Assembly: GCA_902613805.1 (NCBI GenBank)
Contig: CACMIV010000002.1
Coordinates: 1 to 64,000, forward strand
Direction of reading: 5' to 3'
Length of the DNA: 64,000 nucleotides
Source: an uncultured Pelagibacteraceae bacterium
GTDB taxonomy: Bacteria; Pseudomonadota; Alphaproteobacteria; Pelagibacterales; AG-422-B15
Part shown: positions 16,747 to 26,737 of the stretch, one piece after another
Layout of the letters: each line of letters starts with the position of its first letter
Numbering within the stretch: position 1 is the first letter of the stretch
Notes under the pieces: generated by a model
What the model saw: the letters and a program-made list of their open reading frames with translations, nothing else
What the model was told of the DNA's origin: nothing
Databases searched by the model: none
Translations under genes and position numbers: made by a program

Positions 16747-17709
16747 ATGATATTTACTTCTATTACACCCGAAGCTTTTGATCATAAAAATATTCCAAAT
16801 GACATTCATGAAATGAATGATCATATAAAAAACTTACTAGTCAACGCACCTCCATCACATGAAATACCATTTGAGGTTTTGCAAGATATAAGAAGACAAG
16901 GCGGTGGATTACTTGCGTTTCAGCCATACTCTGATCGTGCTGAAAATAGACAAGTGGGTGATGGTGACCAGAAAGTAACGATACGAATATTTAATCATGA
17001 TAGTCCTGATTTTATCTATATGCATATTCACGGTGGCGGTCACTGTATCGGCGCTGCAGATATGCAAGACCAATCTTTGGAAAAAGTTTCAAATGAGCTG
17101 AATTGCGTTGTTGTAAGCGTGGAATATCGTCTTGCACCAACCAATCCTTATCCTGCCGCTCCAGATGATTGTGAAACAGCTGCTACTTGGTTGATAGAAA
17201 ATTCAAAAAAGGAATTCAATACTGAAAAGATTATAATTGGTGGTGAGTCGGCTGGCGCCAACTTATCAGCAGTTACATTGTTGAGATTGAAGAGTAAAGG
17301 GCTGCTATATACTATCAAAGGAGCAAACCTTATTTATGGATCTTATGATGCTCGTCTAACTCCAAGCGCAATCAGACAAGAAGGTTCTGATGAGATTTTC
17401 TTATTATCATATGCAATGATTAGAAAATTTAGGGACTCATATTTTCAGGGAGATGTAGACAAAAGTTTACCAGACGTTTCTCCTATACAAGGTGATTTAA
17501 GCGGAATGCCTCCAGCACTATTTACAGTCGGAACGAGAGATTTATTGCTTGACGATTCATTATTTATGTTTGGCCGATGGCTAAGTTATGGTTCTAATGC
17601 TGAGATTATAATTGTACCTGGAGCAGATCATGCTTTTAATGCATTTCCATCAGAAACAACTACCTTGGTTGAAAATAAGATTAACGAGTTTTTGCAATCA
17701 GTTCTCTAA
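16747..17709 (+). CDS. Alpha/beta hydrolase (HSL-type esterase)
   Basis: A 320-residue esterase of the hormone-sensitive-lipase group. The oxyanion motif HIHGGGHCIG, the nucleophile elbow GGESAGANLS, an Asp candidate in GTRDLLLDDS and the His in PGADHAFNAF form the expected catalytic set in the right order. There is no signal peptide, so it is probably cytoplasmic. It would hydrolyse short acyl esters or similar bonds; the substrate is unknown. It starts 4 bp after yhhQ, and its end overlaps the convergent patatin gene by 12 bp. Confidence 0.88.
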   Translation: MIFTSITPEAFDHKNIPNDIHEMNDHIKNLLVNAPPSHEIPFEVLQDIRRQGGGLLAFQPYSDRAENRQVGDGDQKVTIRIFNHDSPDFIYMHIHGGGHCIGAADMQDQSLEKVSNELNCVVVSVEYRLAPTNPYPAAPDDCETAATWLIENSKKEFNTEKIIIGGESAGANLSAVTLLRLKSKGLLYTIKGANLIYGSYDARLTPSAIRQEGSDEIFLLSYAMIRKFRDSYFQGDVDKSLPDVSPIQGDLSGMPPALFTVGTRDLLLDDSLFMFGRWLSYGSNAEIIIVPGADHAFNAFPSETTTLVENKINEFLQSVL

Positions 17710-18543
17710 ATTACTGAGATAGTTTTCAGCTACACGTTGCCCTAAGTTGTAATCAGCTTTCAAAATATCAACATTTTTAGAGTCTCTTTTTGATTTAAGT
17801 CTTGTTGGTGGACATAATTGGATTACTTCACAATCTGAAGGAGGGTTATGTATGAAATCTAAAGCAGTGTTGTAAGTTTTGTCATGCTTAAGCAGAGCTT
17901 TTCTAAGTTCAGGATATTCTCTAGAAAAAAATGCTCCAATATAATTTTCAAGTTTTAGTTTTCTCTTAAATTTTTCTTCATAAGTTCTAATAACTATGAT
18001 GCGTTTGGCGCCGAGCTCATAAGCCTTTCTGACAGGCAGAGGATCAGCTACGCCGCCATCAAATTTACGACGTCCGTCTATCATGCTGGGTGTTCTTACT
18101 AGTACAGGCAAAGTTCCAGATGCTATCATTTTAGGCATCCATTCATCGTCTCCAAATTCATGATACTCAGCTTGAGCGCTAAGAGCATCAGTCACAACCG
18201 CAATGTATTTTTTGCCTTCAACAGTTTTTCTAATTTTTTCCATATTTGGCTTAAACATTTTCTCACCGTCTTCGTACATTTTATGAAATTTGATTATGTC
18301 ACCACCTGTGAAGATATTTTTATAATCTAAGTAATCTCCTCGTGCAGCATAAAGCATCTTTTCTAAATTATTGTCAGTTTCTCTAATGAGGTACCAGCAA
18401 AGAACTGCTACACCATTTGATACTCCAATATAAATATCGAATGGATCGTAATCCCTCTTTATAAATGTATCGGTGATTCCGAAAGAAAATACACCTCTTT
18501 GTCCGCCACCTTCAACAATTAGAGCTGTTTTTTTATTTTCCAT
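17698..18543 (-). CDS. Patatin-like phospholipase
   Basis: A 281-residue bacterial patatin (YjjU-like). The oxyanion motif EGGGQRGVFSFG, the Ser nucleophile in IGVSNGVA and the catalytic Asp in DGGVADPLPV are all present, matching the Ser-Asp dyad. It would hydrolyse lipid acyl esters in the cytoplasm or at the membrane. The start at 18543 (MENKKTALIVEGGG) is preferred because the family begins just before GGGxRG; the 12 extra upstream codons have no family counterpart. It is divergent from the NRDE gene, with only 36 bp between starts. Confidence 0.87.
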   Translation of the reverse strand: MENKKTALIVEGGGQRGVFSFGITDTFIKRDYDPFDIYIGVSNGVAVLCWYLIRETDNNLEKMLYAARGDYLDYKNIFTGGDIIKFHKMYEDGEKMFKPNMEKIRKTVEGKKYIAVVTDALSAQAEYHEFGDDEWMPKMIASGTLPVLVRTPSMIDGRRKFDGGVADPLPVRKAYELGAKRIIVIRTYEEKFKRKLKLENYIGAFFSREYPELRKALLKHDKTYNTALDFIHNPPSDCEVIQLCPPTRLKSKRDSKNVDILKADYNLGQRVAENYLSNLEN

Positions 18544-18579
18544 GATACAATAAATTAGTAAGGATATATAAGAAATCAA

Positions 18580-19335
18580 ATGTGTTCGATAGTAATTTTA
18601 AAACAAAGTGACTCTGAGTGGCCCATTATAGTTGGTGCCAATCGAGATGAAATGAGTAATCGAGACGCTTTACCACCTGGTCGTCATTGGGACGATAGAC
18701 CACATATTTTCGCAGGCAAGGACATGACGGCGGGCGGTACCTGGATAGGAATTAATGACTTTGGTGTCGTCGCTGCAATTATGAATAGAATGAACAGCCT
18801 TGGACCTATGGATAATAAAAGGAGTAGAGGTGAATTGGTTCTTGATGCACTAGATCATGCAGATGCATCTGAAGCATTAAATGCAATAATTGAAATCGAA
18901 AAAGACTCATATAGAGGTTTTAATATGTTCATAGCAGATAATTTAAATGCATATTGGATCAAGTCAGATGAAAAAAATTCTGTAATTGAATATTTCAATA
19001 TACCTGATGGCTTATCAATTATAACAGCTTACGATCGAAATGATTTAAATTCTAAGCGTATAAAGACTTATTTATCAAAATTTGCTTTATCTGTTGATCC
19101 AAAACCAGGTAAAGATGAATGGCAGGACTGGGAAATGTTATTAGGCAGTACATATTCTGATAACAATGATCCTTTGTCAGCAATGTGTGTGAAAACAGAC
19201 ATGGGTTTTCAAACTGTATCTTCAACACTCATCGCTCTACCAAGTTTTCAACCCAAAATGGGATCGGCAAAGCCTGTCTACAAATTTGCCAATGGCTCAC
19301 CAGACTCGGCAAGTTTTATGGAAATGGACATTTGA
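18580..19335 (+). CDS. NRDE (TANGO2-like) family protein
   Basis: A 251-residue protein beginning MCSIVIL with Cys2, followed by GANRDEMSNRDALPPGRHWDD, the NRDE motif that names the family, and GGTWIGINDFGVVAAIMNR. These place it in the Ntn-hydrolase-like TANGO2 family, in which Cys2 may become the N-terminal nucleophile after Met removal. Bacterial roles are poorly known; heme or lipid handling has been suggested for eukaryotic members. It is single, divergent from the patatin and followed by the fadA promoter region. Confidence 0.85.
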   Translation: MCSIVILKQSDSEWPIIVGANRDEMSNRDALPPGRHWDDRPHIFAGKDMTAGGTWIGINDFGVVAAIMNRMNSLGPMDNKRSRGELVLDALDHADASEALNAIIEIEKDSYRGFNMFIADNLNAYWIKSDEKNSVIEYFNIPDGLSIITAYDRNDLNSKRIKTYLSKFALSVDPKPGKDEWQDWEMLLGSTYSDNNDPLSAMCVKTDMGFQTVSSTLIALPSFQPKMGSAKPVYKFANGSPDSASFMEMDI

Positions 19336-19414
19336 GTTCTGTATTTGCTCTTTAAATTATTGATTTCTATATACTATTTTTCTTAGAAATTACTAAACAA
19401 GCTCATATTTAGTA

Positions 19415-19442
19415 TTGTTAGATGATTATGAATTATTATAAT
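19415..19442 (+). promoter_or_regulatory. Putative promoter of fadA
   Basis: TTGTTA (19415-19420) and a perfect TATAAT (19437-19442) are separated by 16 bp, upstream of fadA in a 138-bp gap. GGAG at 19463-19466 is a clear ribosome-binding site 7 nt before the ATG. Confidence 0.5.
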
Positions 19443-19473
19443 CTTCAATCTTATTAATAATTGGAGCTTTTAA

Positions 19474-20682
19474 ATGACTGATTGCTATATTTACGACACT
19501 GTAAGAACCCCTCGTGGTAAGGGTAAAAAAAATGGAACCCTTCATGAAGTAACTGCACTGGAACTTGCAACTCAAGTTTTAAATAATATTAAAGATAGAA
19601 CAAAAATTGATACAGCAGATGTTGATGATGTTGTACTAGGATGTGTTGCGCCAGTTGGTGAACAAGGTGCCTGTATTGCAAGAACAGCAGTGTTAAATGC
19701 CGACTATGATCAATCAGTTTCAGGTGTTCAGATCAATAGATTTTGTGCATCTGGTTTAGAAGCTACTAATATGGCAGCTGCACAAGTAATGTCTGGACAG
19801 TCACAAATGTCCATCGGCGGCGGTGTTGAGTCTATGTCTAGAGTTCCAATGGGCTCGGATGGTGGCGCAATGGTTGCTGACCCTTCAGTTGCAATAAAAA
19901 ATTACTTTGTTCCACAAGGTATTAGTGCAGATTTAATTGCTACCAAATATGGTTTCTCAAGAGATGATGTAGATAGTTATGCTGTTGAAAGTCAAAAGAG
20001 GGCAAAAAAAGCTTGGGATGAAAAAAGATTTTCAAAATCAATAACACCCGTGAAAGATATCAATGGCTTGACAGTGCTCGATCATGATGAACATATGAGA
20101 CCTGATGCTACAATGCAATCACTTGGTTCTTTAGATCCATCTTTTGCAATGATGGGTGAAATGGCAGGTTTTGATGCTACTATTCAACAACGATACCCTG
20201 AAGTTGAAGCTGTTAATCATGTTCACACTGCTGGCAATTCGTCAGGAATAGTTGACGGAGCAGCTGGAATACTGCTTGGAAATAAAGAGATGGGTGACAA
20301 ATATGGTTTGAAGGCTCGTGCTAAAATCAAAGGTTTTGCTTCAACAGGTTCTGAGCCAAGCATCATGCTTACTGGTCCTGGCTATGTTTCTGATAAACTA
20401 CTAAAAAACTTAGGCATGAGCAAAAGTGACATTGACCTGTGGGAGCTTAACGAAGCATTTGCAGTTGTTGTACTAAGATATATGGAACATATGGGGATTG
20501 ACCACTCAGACATTAATGTAAATGGGGGCGCAATTGCTATGGGGCATCCATTGGGTGCAACTGGAGCTATGATCTTAGGAACTGTACTTGATGAGTTAGA
20601 GAGAAGCAATAAGTCTACTGCTCTTGCCACACTTTGTGTTGGTGGCGGTATGGGAACTGCAACCGTAATCGAGCGCGTTTAA
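19474..20682 (+). CDS. fadA: Acetyl-CoA acyltransferase (thiolase)
   Basis: A 402-residue thiolase that cleaves 3-ketoacyl-CoA with CoA, or runs in reverse. The acyl-accepting Cys91 lies in NRFCASGLEA. The two other active-site motifs are GGAIAMGHPLGATGA (His) and TLCVGGGMGTATVIE (second Cys) at the C-terminus. NEAF (WELNEAFAV) is also present. Length fits FadA/PhaA enzymes (about 390-400). It has its own promoter and a good ribosome-binding site and precedes fadB by 26 bp, so the pair forms a beta-oxidation complex. FadA versus biosynthetic PhaA is decided by the fadB neighbour. Confidence 0.9.
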   Translation: MTDCYIYDTVRTPRGKGKKNGTLHEVTALELATQVLNNIKDRTKIDTADVDDVVLGCVAPVGEQGACIARTAVLNADYDQSVSGVQINRFCASGLEATNMAAAQVMSGQSQMSIGGGVESMSRVPMGSDGGAMVADPSVAIKNYFVPQGISADLIATKYGFSRDDVDSYAVESQKRAKKAWDEKRFSKSITPVKDINGLTVLDHDEHMRPDATMQSLGSLDPSFAMMGEMAGFDATIQQRYPEVEAVNHVHTAGNSSGIVDGAAGILLGNKEMGDKYGLKARAKIKGFASTGSEPSIMLTGPGYVSDKLLKNLGMSKSDIDLWELNEAFAVVVLRYMEHMGIDHSDINVNGGAIAMGHPLGATGAMILGTVLDELERSNKSTALATLCVGGGMGTATVIERV

Positions 20683-20708
20683 TAACTTAAAATTTTAGGA
20701 CAATTATC

Positions 20709-22901
20709 ATGGCTGATGTAACTTATGAAATAGATAGCGACGGTGTTGCCGTTGTAACGTGGGATTTAGAAAATCGTTCAATGAACGTCTTAAATTTTCA
20801 ATCTCTTGGTGAATATAGATCAATTATTGAGAAATTAATCTCAGATGAGTCAGTTAAGGGTATTGTTCTCAGAAGTGCAAAAGATGCATTCATAGCTGGT
20901 GCGGATTTAACATCATCTGAAGTTTTTGGTTTTGATAGTGTTCAAGAAGATAAAGTTAAAGCTGCAGAAAAAATTTATAATGGCAACATGGACATGCAGT
21001 TATTGTTCAGAAGCATGGAAACATCTGGCAAGCCATTCGTGGCTGCGATAAACGGTCATGCTTTAGGTGGTGGGTTTGAAATATGTCTCGCCTGTCACTA
21101 TCGTGTGGCGATAGACAATGATAAAATTCAAATTGGTCAACCTGAAGCAAAAGTTGGTTTAATACCTGGTGCAGGTGGAACCCAAAGAGTTCCTAGACTT
21201 GCCGGTGTAACTCAAGAGATAATGGGCTTTCTACTAGCAGGCACTCCGTTCACTCCAAAAAAAGCTCTAAGTGCTGGCCTTATTAACGAAGTCACAGATG
21301 CAGATAACTTAATAAATGCAGCAAAAAAATATATTGTGGATGGCGGAAAATCAGTTCAACCATGGGACGAAAAAGGTTTTAGGTTTCCAGGGGGTCTTCC
21401 TTATACCCCAAAGGGAGCAATGATTTGGGCTGCGGCATCATCTTCATTGAGAAAAAATTCTTATAATAACTATCCTGCACAAACTGCAATTCTGTCTGCT
21501 GTTTATGAAGGTGTTCAGGTGCCGATTGATGCAGCACTGAGAATTGAAGCGCGTTATTTTACAAAAGTTGTAATGGATCCTAGATCTCAAAATATGGTTC
21601 GAAGCCTATTTGTAAATATGCAAGCTTTAAGTAAGGGAGCTAGAAGACCAAAAGATTTCGACAAATATGATGTTAAAAAGATTGGAATTCTTGGCGCAGG
21701 CTTAATGGGTGCAGGAATTGCTTATGTTACTGCTAAAGCAGGTATTGAAGTTGTATTAATTGACATGGATCAAGCTGCAGCAGAAAAAGGAAAAGAATAT
21801 TCCACTAAGATTTTAGATAAGCAATTAAGTAAGAAAAAAACTACTGAAGAAAAAAAAGAAAAGCTATTAAATCTCATTACACCTACAACTGATTACTCTC
21901 TTCTAAAAGGAGCAGATCTAATTGTTGAGGCGGTATTTGAAAATAGGGATATAAAAGCAGATGTAACTGCTAAAGCAGAAGCGCAAATATCAGAAACTGC
22001 TGTATTTGGTTCTAATACATCTACTTTGCCAATTACAGGTTTAGCTCAAAATTCAAGCCGACCTGCAAACTTTATAGGTATACATTATTTTTCACCAGTA
22101 GAAAGAATGCCTTTAGTTGAGATCATCATGGGAAAAGAAACTTCTCAAGAAACATTGGCAAAAACAATGGATTATGTGCAGAAAATTAGAAAGACACCAA
22201 TTGTTGTAAACGACAGTCGAGGTTTTTATACTAGTCGTGTATTTGGTACATACACGGGCGAAGGTGTTGCAATGTTAGCAGAAGGTATAAAACCAGCTTT
22301 AATTGAAAATGCTGGCAAAATGACAGGCATGCCAATGGCTCCACTAGCTCTTTCAGATGCTGTGGCGTTAGATCTAGCTTGGAAAGTTACAACTCAAACG
22401 AAAAAGGACTTTGAAGCTGAAGGCAAAGAATTTCCAATAACTCCAATGTATTCAATTATGGAAGAAATGGTTGAAAAGCAAGGTAGGTTTGGAAAGAAAA
22501 ACAATAAAGGTTTCTACGAGTATCCTGAAAATGGAAAAAAATACCTATGGCCTGAACTGTCTAACTTATGCAAAGAAAGTGACGATCAACCTGATGTTGA
22601 GGAATTAAAGAAAAGGTTTCTATATATTCAAGCACTTGAAACAGCTAAATGCTATGAAGAAAACGTGCTAACGGATGTTAGAGATGCGGACATTGGGGCA
22701 ATACTCGGTTGGGGAATGGCGCCATGGACCGGGGGTCCACTATCTTTCATAGATATGGTTGGCGTTAAAGAATTTGTGGCTGAAGCTGATAAACTTGCAC
22801 AAAAATATGGAGAAAGATTTACTCCATGTAAAATGCTTCGTGATATGGCAGCTAAAAATGAGAGTTTCCACAAGAGCGGTAGCTCTAGTCAAGCAGCATA
22901 A
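20709..22901 (+). CDS. fadB: Fatty-acid oxidation complex alpha subunit (enoyl-CoA hydratase / 3-hydroxyacyl-CoA dehydrogenase)
   Basis: A 730-residue bifunctional enzyme. The N-terminal crotonase domain shows FIAGADLTSSE, GGGFEICLACHYRVA and GLIPGAGGTQRVPRL, with Glu in place for hydration. A dehydrogenase domain starts near 326 with the NAD motif GILGAGLMGAGIAYVTAKAGI, then FIGIHYFSPVERMPLVEII with the catalytic His, and two C-terminal 3HCDH modules (NDSRGFYTSRVFG, GWGMAPWTGGPLSFIDMVG). The layout and length match FadB/FadJ. It acts with the adjacent thiolase on fatty acyl-CoA, and possibly on CoA esters from aromatic breakdown. Confidence 0.93.
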   Translation: MADVTYEIDSDGVAVVTWDLENRSMNVLNFQSLGEYRSIIEKLISDESVKGIVLRSAKDAFIAGADLTSSEVFGFDSVQEDKVKAAEKIYNGNMDMQLLFRSMETSGKPFVAAINGHALGGGFEICLACHYRVAIDNDKIQIGQPEAKVGLIPGAGGTQRVPRLAGVTQEIMGFLLAGTPFTPKKALSAGLINEVTDADNLINAAKKYIVDGGKSVQPWDEKGFRFPGGLPYTPKGAMIWAAASSSLRKNSYNNYPAQTAILSAVYEGVQVPIDAALRIEARYFTKVVMDPRSQNMVRSLFVNMQALSKGARRPKDFDKYDVKKIGILGAGLMGAGIAYVTAKAGIEVVLIDMDQAAAEKGKEYSTKILDKQLSKKKTTEEKKEKLLNLITPTTDYSLLKGADLIVEAVFENRDIKADVTAKAEAQISETAVFGSNTSTLPITGLAQNSSRPANFIGIHYFSPVERMPLVEIIMGKETSQETLAKTMDYVQKIRKTPIVVNDSRGFYTSRVFGTYTGEGVAMLAEGIKPALIENAGKMTGMPMAPLALSDAVALDLAWKVTTQTKKDFEAEGKEFPITPMYSIMEEMVEKQGRFGKKNNKGFYEYPENGKKYLWPELSNLCKESDDQPDVEELKKRFLYIQALETAKCYEENVLTDVRDADIGAILGWGMAPWTGGPLSFIDMVGVKEFVAEADKLAQKYGERFTPCKMLRDMAAKNESFHKSGSSSQAA

Positions 22902-22950
22902 ATAAGACTACTATAATACTTATAACTTTTACTGATTTGAGAGGATCTAT

Positions 22951-24273
22951 ATGGCAAATACTACCCCTACGACTAATTCTTTGGAAAACTATTTTTTACC
23001 TTTTACTGCAAATAAAGACTTTAAGAAGGATCCAAGATTATTAGATCGAGGTGAGGGAGTATACTACTGGAATCATAAAGGTGACCAGGTAATAGATGCT
23101 TCATCCGGTCTATTTTGTGTTCCATTGGGACATGGCAGAAAAGAAATAGCTGAAGCTGTTCATCAGCAATTATTAAAATTAGATTACTCTCCCAGCTTCC
23201 AAGTTTCTCATTTACCTGCTTTTGCACTAGCTGAAAAAGTAGCAAACCTTCTACCGGGTGATTTAAACAATGTATTCTTTACAATTTGTGGATCTACTGC
23301 AATTGACTCTGCAATTAAAATAATTCAGGCATATCAGCACGCAATTGGCCAATCGCAACGTGTAAGATTTGTATCAAGAGAGCGTGCGTACCATGGTGTA
23401 AATATCGGAGGCACTTCTTTAAGTGGCATGATTAAAAACCGTGAGATATTTACTGCAACAATGCCAGGAGTTATTCATTTAAGACACACTTGGTTAGAAG
23501 AAAATAAATATACAAAAGGTCAACCGCAACACGGAGCTCACCTTGCAGAGGATCTTCAGAGGTTTGTAGAAATGTATGGCCCCGAGTCTATTGCTGGGTG
23601 TTTCGTTGAACCCATTGCTGGCTCAACAGGAACCATTGTTCCTCCTATTGGATATTTAGAAAGGCTAAGAGAAATTTGTGATAAATACGGAATTGTTCTT
23701 GTTTTTGACGAAGTAATAACTGGTTTTGGAAGAACAGGAAAATCATTTGGGGCTGTAAAATACAATGTACAGCCTGATATGATTACTATGGCAAAGGCTA
23801 TTACCAATGGAGCGCAGCCTATGGGGGCAGTTGGTGTTTCAGATAAAATTTACAATGCGATTGTTGATAATGGACCAGAGCACGGAGTAGAGTTTTTTCA
23901 CGGATATACTTACTCAGGGCATCCTGCTTGTGTAGCGGCTTCTCTTGCTACCTTAGATGTATATGAAAAAGAAGATGTGTTTGCAAGAGCGGAAAAGATG
24001 TCACCATACTTCATAGACGCCGTGTTTGATGCATTTCAGGATATACCAATTGTTACAGATGTAAGGGCTGATGGAATGATGGCTGCTTTTGATTTAGCGA
24101 TTGATAAAAACCCTGGCGTGAGAGGATATGATGCTCAAAAGAAAACATTTGCTAATGGTGTTCACATAAAATTTACTGGGGATGCTGGTATAGTTGCCCC
24201 TGCGTTAATTGCTGAAGAAAAACACATAGATGAAATGCTTCAAAGAATTAAAGAGGTATTAGTAAAATACTAG
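22951..24273 (+). CDS. tpa: Omega-amino acid:pyruvate aminotransferase, probably taurine:pyruvate aminotransferase
   Basis: A 440-residue class III PLP aminotransferase. VFDEVITGFGRTG holds the PLP-binding Asp253, and the Schiff-base Lys282 lies in TMAKAITNGAQPMGAV. LENYFLPFTANKDFKKDPRLL at the start resembles omega-amino-acid:pyruvate enzymes, which overlap in sequence with Tpa. Assignment to taurine (giving sulfoacetaldehyde and alanine) rests on the operon with xsc and nearby ald; beta-alanine is the main alternative. GAGAGG upstream (about 22938-22945) is a usable ribosome-binding site. Confidence 0.8.
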   Translation: MANTTPTTNSLENYFLPFTANKDFKKDPRLLDRGEGVYYWNHKGDQVIDASSGLFCVPLGHGRKEIAEAVHQQLLKLDYSPSFQVSHLPAFALAEKVANLLPGDLNNVFFTICGSTAIDSAIKIIQAYQHAIGQSQRVRFVSRERAYHGVNIGGTSLSGMIKNREIFTATMPGVIHLRHTWLEENKYTKGQPQHGAHLAEDLQRFVEMYGPESIAGCFVEPIAGSTGTIVPPIGYLERLREICDKYGIVLVFDEVITGFGRTGKSFGAVKYNVQPDMITMAKAITNGAQPMGAVGVSDKIYNAIVDNGPEHGVEFFHGYTYSGHPACVAASLATLDVYEKEDVFARAEKMSPYFIDAVFDAFQDIPIVTDVRADGMMAAFDLAIDKNPGVRGYDAQKKTFANGVHIKFTGDAGIVAPALIAEEKHIDEMLQRIKEVLVKY

Positions 24274-24281
24274 CATCTTAT

Positions 24282-26726
24282 ATGTCAAAGCTTCCTTCAC
24301 ACACAGAGGTTGTTATTATTGGAGGAGGTATTGCTGGTACAAGCATTGCATACCACCTTGCTGAGAGAAATGTTAATGTCACATTAGTTGAGAGAAAAAG
24401 TCTAACTTGTGGGACAACTTGGCATGCTGCTGGATTGGTTGGTCAACTAAGGGCAACAAAAAATCTTACAAAAATGGCCAAGTATTCAACGGAGCTTTAT
24501 CATAAGCTTAATCAGAAAGAAGATCTATCTGCTGGATTTTTGATAAATGGTTCAGTTTCTATTGCGGAAAATGAGGGGCGTTATCAAGAAATGAGTAGAG
24601 GCGCATCAATGGGTCGAAGTTATGGCTTGGAAATAAATGAAATTTCAATTGATGAAGTAAAGGAGAAATACCCACTTCTAGATACAAAGCATGTTAAAGG
24701 AGCATGGTTTTTGCCTCAAGACGGGCAAATTAACCCGGTAGATATTACAATGTGCCTTGCAAAAGAAGCAAGACGAATGGGTGCTAACATAATTGAAAAT
24801 AATAAAGTCATTTCAATCGAACAAGAAGGTGACATGGTCACAAAAGTTATTACAGAACAAGGTGATATTACATGTGATATGATTGTTATATCTGCTGGAA
24901 TGTGGAGTAGGGAAGTGGGTAAAATGTGCGGGGTAAATATTCCTCTGCATGCATGTGAACATTTCTATGCTGTAACTGAATATTCAGAAGATATACCAAA
25001 AAATTTACCCATCTTAAGAAACCCAGATGCCTATATTTATGTGAAGGAGGACGCCGGAAAACTTTTAATAGGTGCCTTTGAAAAGAAAGCAAAACCTTGG
25101 GGTATGAACGGTATTCCTGGAGATTTCGAATTTGATAGTTTACCAAACGATCTTGATCATTTCGGACCAATTTTAATGGAAGCAATGGATAGACTTCCAA
25201 TATTGAATGAGCTTGGCATTAAAACATATTTTAATGGACCTGAGAGCTTCACACCTGATGATAGGTATTACCTAGGCAAGGTGCCTTACAAAGAAAATAT
25301 ATTTGTTTCTACTGGCTTCAATTCAATAGGAATTCAATCTGCTGGAGGAGTTGGCAAAGTTATGGCTGATTGGATCATAAATGACAGAAGTAAGATTGAT
25401 TTATGGGATGTAGATGTCGCTAGAGTATTAGACTTTCAAGATGATAATGAATATCTAAGAGAAAGAAGCTCTGAAACACTTGGGCTCTTGTATGCTGTGC
25501 ATTGGCCATACTATCAATTTGAGACGTCTAGAAACAAAATTAAATCTCCACTCTATAACCAACTTGAAAAAGAAGGAGCTTGCTTTGGAGAAGCGGCTGG
25601 ATGGGAAAGGCCAAATTGGTATACCAATAATGGTCAAAGACCTCAATATCAATACTCGTATCATAAACAAAATTGGTTTGAAAATGTAAGGTGTGAATGT
25701 GTTGCAGTAAGAAATAATATTGGCTTATTTGAACTTACATCTTTTTCTAAGTTTATTATTCGAGGAGATGATGTAGTTAATTTTTTAAACTATATGTGTG
25801 TAAGTGAAATGAATGTACCAGTTGGGCGAATTATATATACACAAATGTTAAATGACGAAGCTGGAACAGAAGGAGACATTACTTTTACAAGAATAAGTGA
25901 AAATGAATTTATGTTTGTTACGGGTCCAACTTCACATAATAAAGACTATTACTGGTTATTATCTCATTCAAAAAAATTTAAAAATATAGAAATTATTGAT
26001 GTTACTAAACAATATGGCTGTCTTTCAATAATGGGACCTAATTCAAGGGAGCACCTTCAAAGAATATGTAATGAGGATATTTCAAATGAAACATTACCTT
26101 TTGGATTTTCTAAGAAAATAAATCTTGTTGGCACTGAATGTAGGCTTCATAGAATTACATACGTTGGCGAGCTGGGTTTTGAAATATACATCCCTTATAA
26201 TAATTTGGAGAAAGTATTTGATGTTGTCTATGCAAAAAATGGAAAGAGCCCAGTAAAACTTGCAGGCTATCATGCACTAAATTCACTGAGAATGGAGAAA
26301 GGGTATCTTCATTGGGGGCATGATATTGGTGTTGAGGAAAATCCTTTTGAAGCGGGTGTTGGATTTTGTGTAAACTTTAATAAGAAGATGCCTTTTTTAG
26401 GACAGGCAGCACTTGAAGAAAAGAAGAAGTCTGGTCTTAGTAAAAGAAAAGTAAATTTCGCATTATCTAACAATGACTTATTGATTTATCACAATGAGCC
26501 AATCTATTTTGACGGTAAGATTGTTGGTGAAATTTCTTCAGGTATGTATGGTTTCTATTTAGACAAATCCCTAGGCATGGGTTACATTTCAAACAATAAT
26601 AGTTACTCTATTGAGGAAATGATGAGTCATCAAAAATTTGAAATTGAAGTTGCAGAAACTAAATATTCTGCAGAGGGGTCAATAAATTGTTTTTATGATC
26701 CAGGCAGAGAAAAAATATTAGTGTAG
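24282..26726 (+). CDS. Dimethylglycine/sarcosine dehydrogenase-like FAD protein with folate-binding (GcvT) domain
   Basis: An 814-residue, two-part enzyme. The N-terminal DAO-type FAD domain reads EVVIIGGGIAGTSIAYHLAERNVNVTLVE, then TCGTTWHAAGLVGQLR, where the His of TTWH is the covalent FAD site in DMGDH/SDH relatives. The C-terminal half (about 420-814) is a GcvT-like tetrahydrofolate domain (YTQMLNDEAGTEGDITFTRI, GPNSREHL, YVGELGFEIYIP, GYHALNSLRMEKGYLHWGHDI). It would remove N-methyl groups to folate. It lies 8 bp after tpa and 11 bp before xsc, so it is co-expressed with taurine degradation. A methylated aminosulfonate is a possible substrate, by inference. Confidence 0.85.
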   Translation: MSKLPSHTEVVIIGGGIAGTSIAYHLAERNVNVTLVERKSLTCGTTWHAAGLVGQLRATKNLTKMAKYSTELYHKLNQKEDLSAGFLINGSVSIAENEGRYQEMSRGASMGRSYGLEINEISIDEVKEKYPLLDTKHVKGAWFLPQDGQINPVDITMCLAKEARRMGANIIENNKVISIEQEGDMVTKVITEQGDITCDMIVISAGMWSREVGKMCGVNIPLHACEHFYAVTEYSEDIPKNLPILRNPDAYIYVKEDAGKLLIGAFEKKAKPWGMNGIPGDFEFDSLPNDLDHFGPILMEAMDRLPILNELGIKTYFNGPESFTPDDRYYLGKVPYKENIFVSTGFNSIGIQSAGGVGKVMADWIINDRSKIDLWDVDVARVLDFQDDNEYLRERSSETLGLLYAVHWPYYQFETSRNKIKSPLYNQLEKEGACFGEAAGWERPNWYTNNGQRPQYQYSYHKQNWFENVRCECVAVRNNIGLFELTSFSKFIIRGDDVVNFLNYMCVSEMNVPVGRIIYTQMLNDEAGTEGDITFTRISENEFMFVTGPTSHNKDYYWLLSHSKKFKNIEIIDVTKQYGCLSIMGPNSREHLQRICNEDISNETLPFGFSKKINLVGTECRLHRITYVGELGFEIYIPYNNLEKVFDVVYAKNGKSPVKLAGYHALNSLRMEKGYLHWGHDIGVEENPFEAGVGFCVNFNKKMPFLGQAALEEKKKSGLSKRKVNFALSNNDLLIYHNEPIYFDGKIVGEISSGMYGFYLDKSLGMGYISNNNSYSIEEMMSHQKFEIEVAETKYSAEGSINCFYDPGREKILV

Positions 26727-26737
26727 AAAGTATTGTT

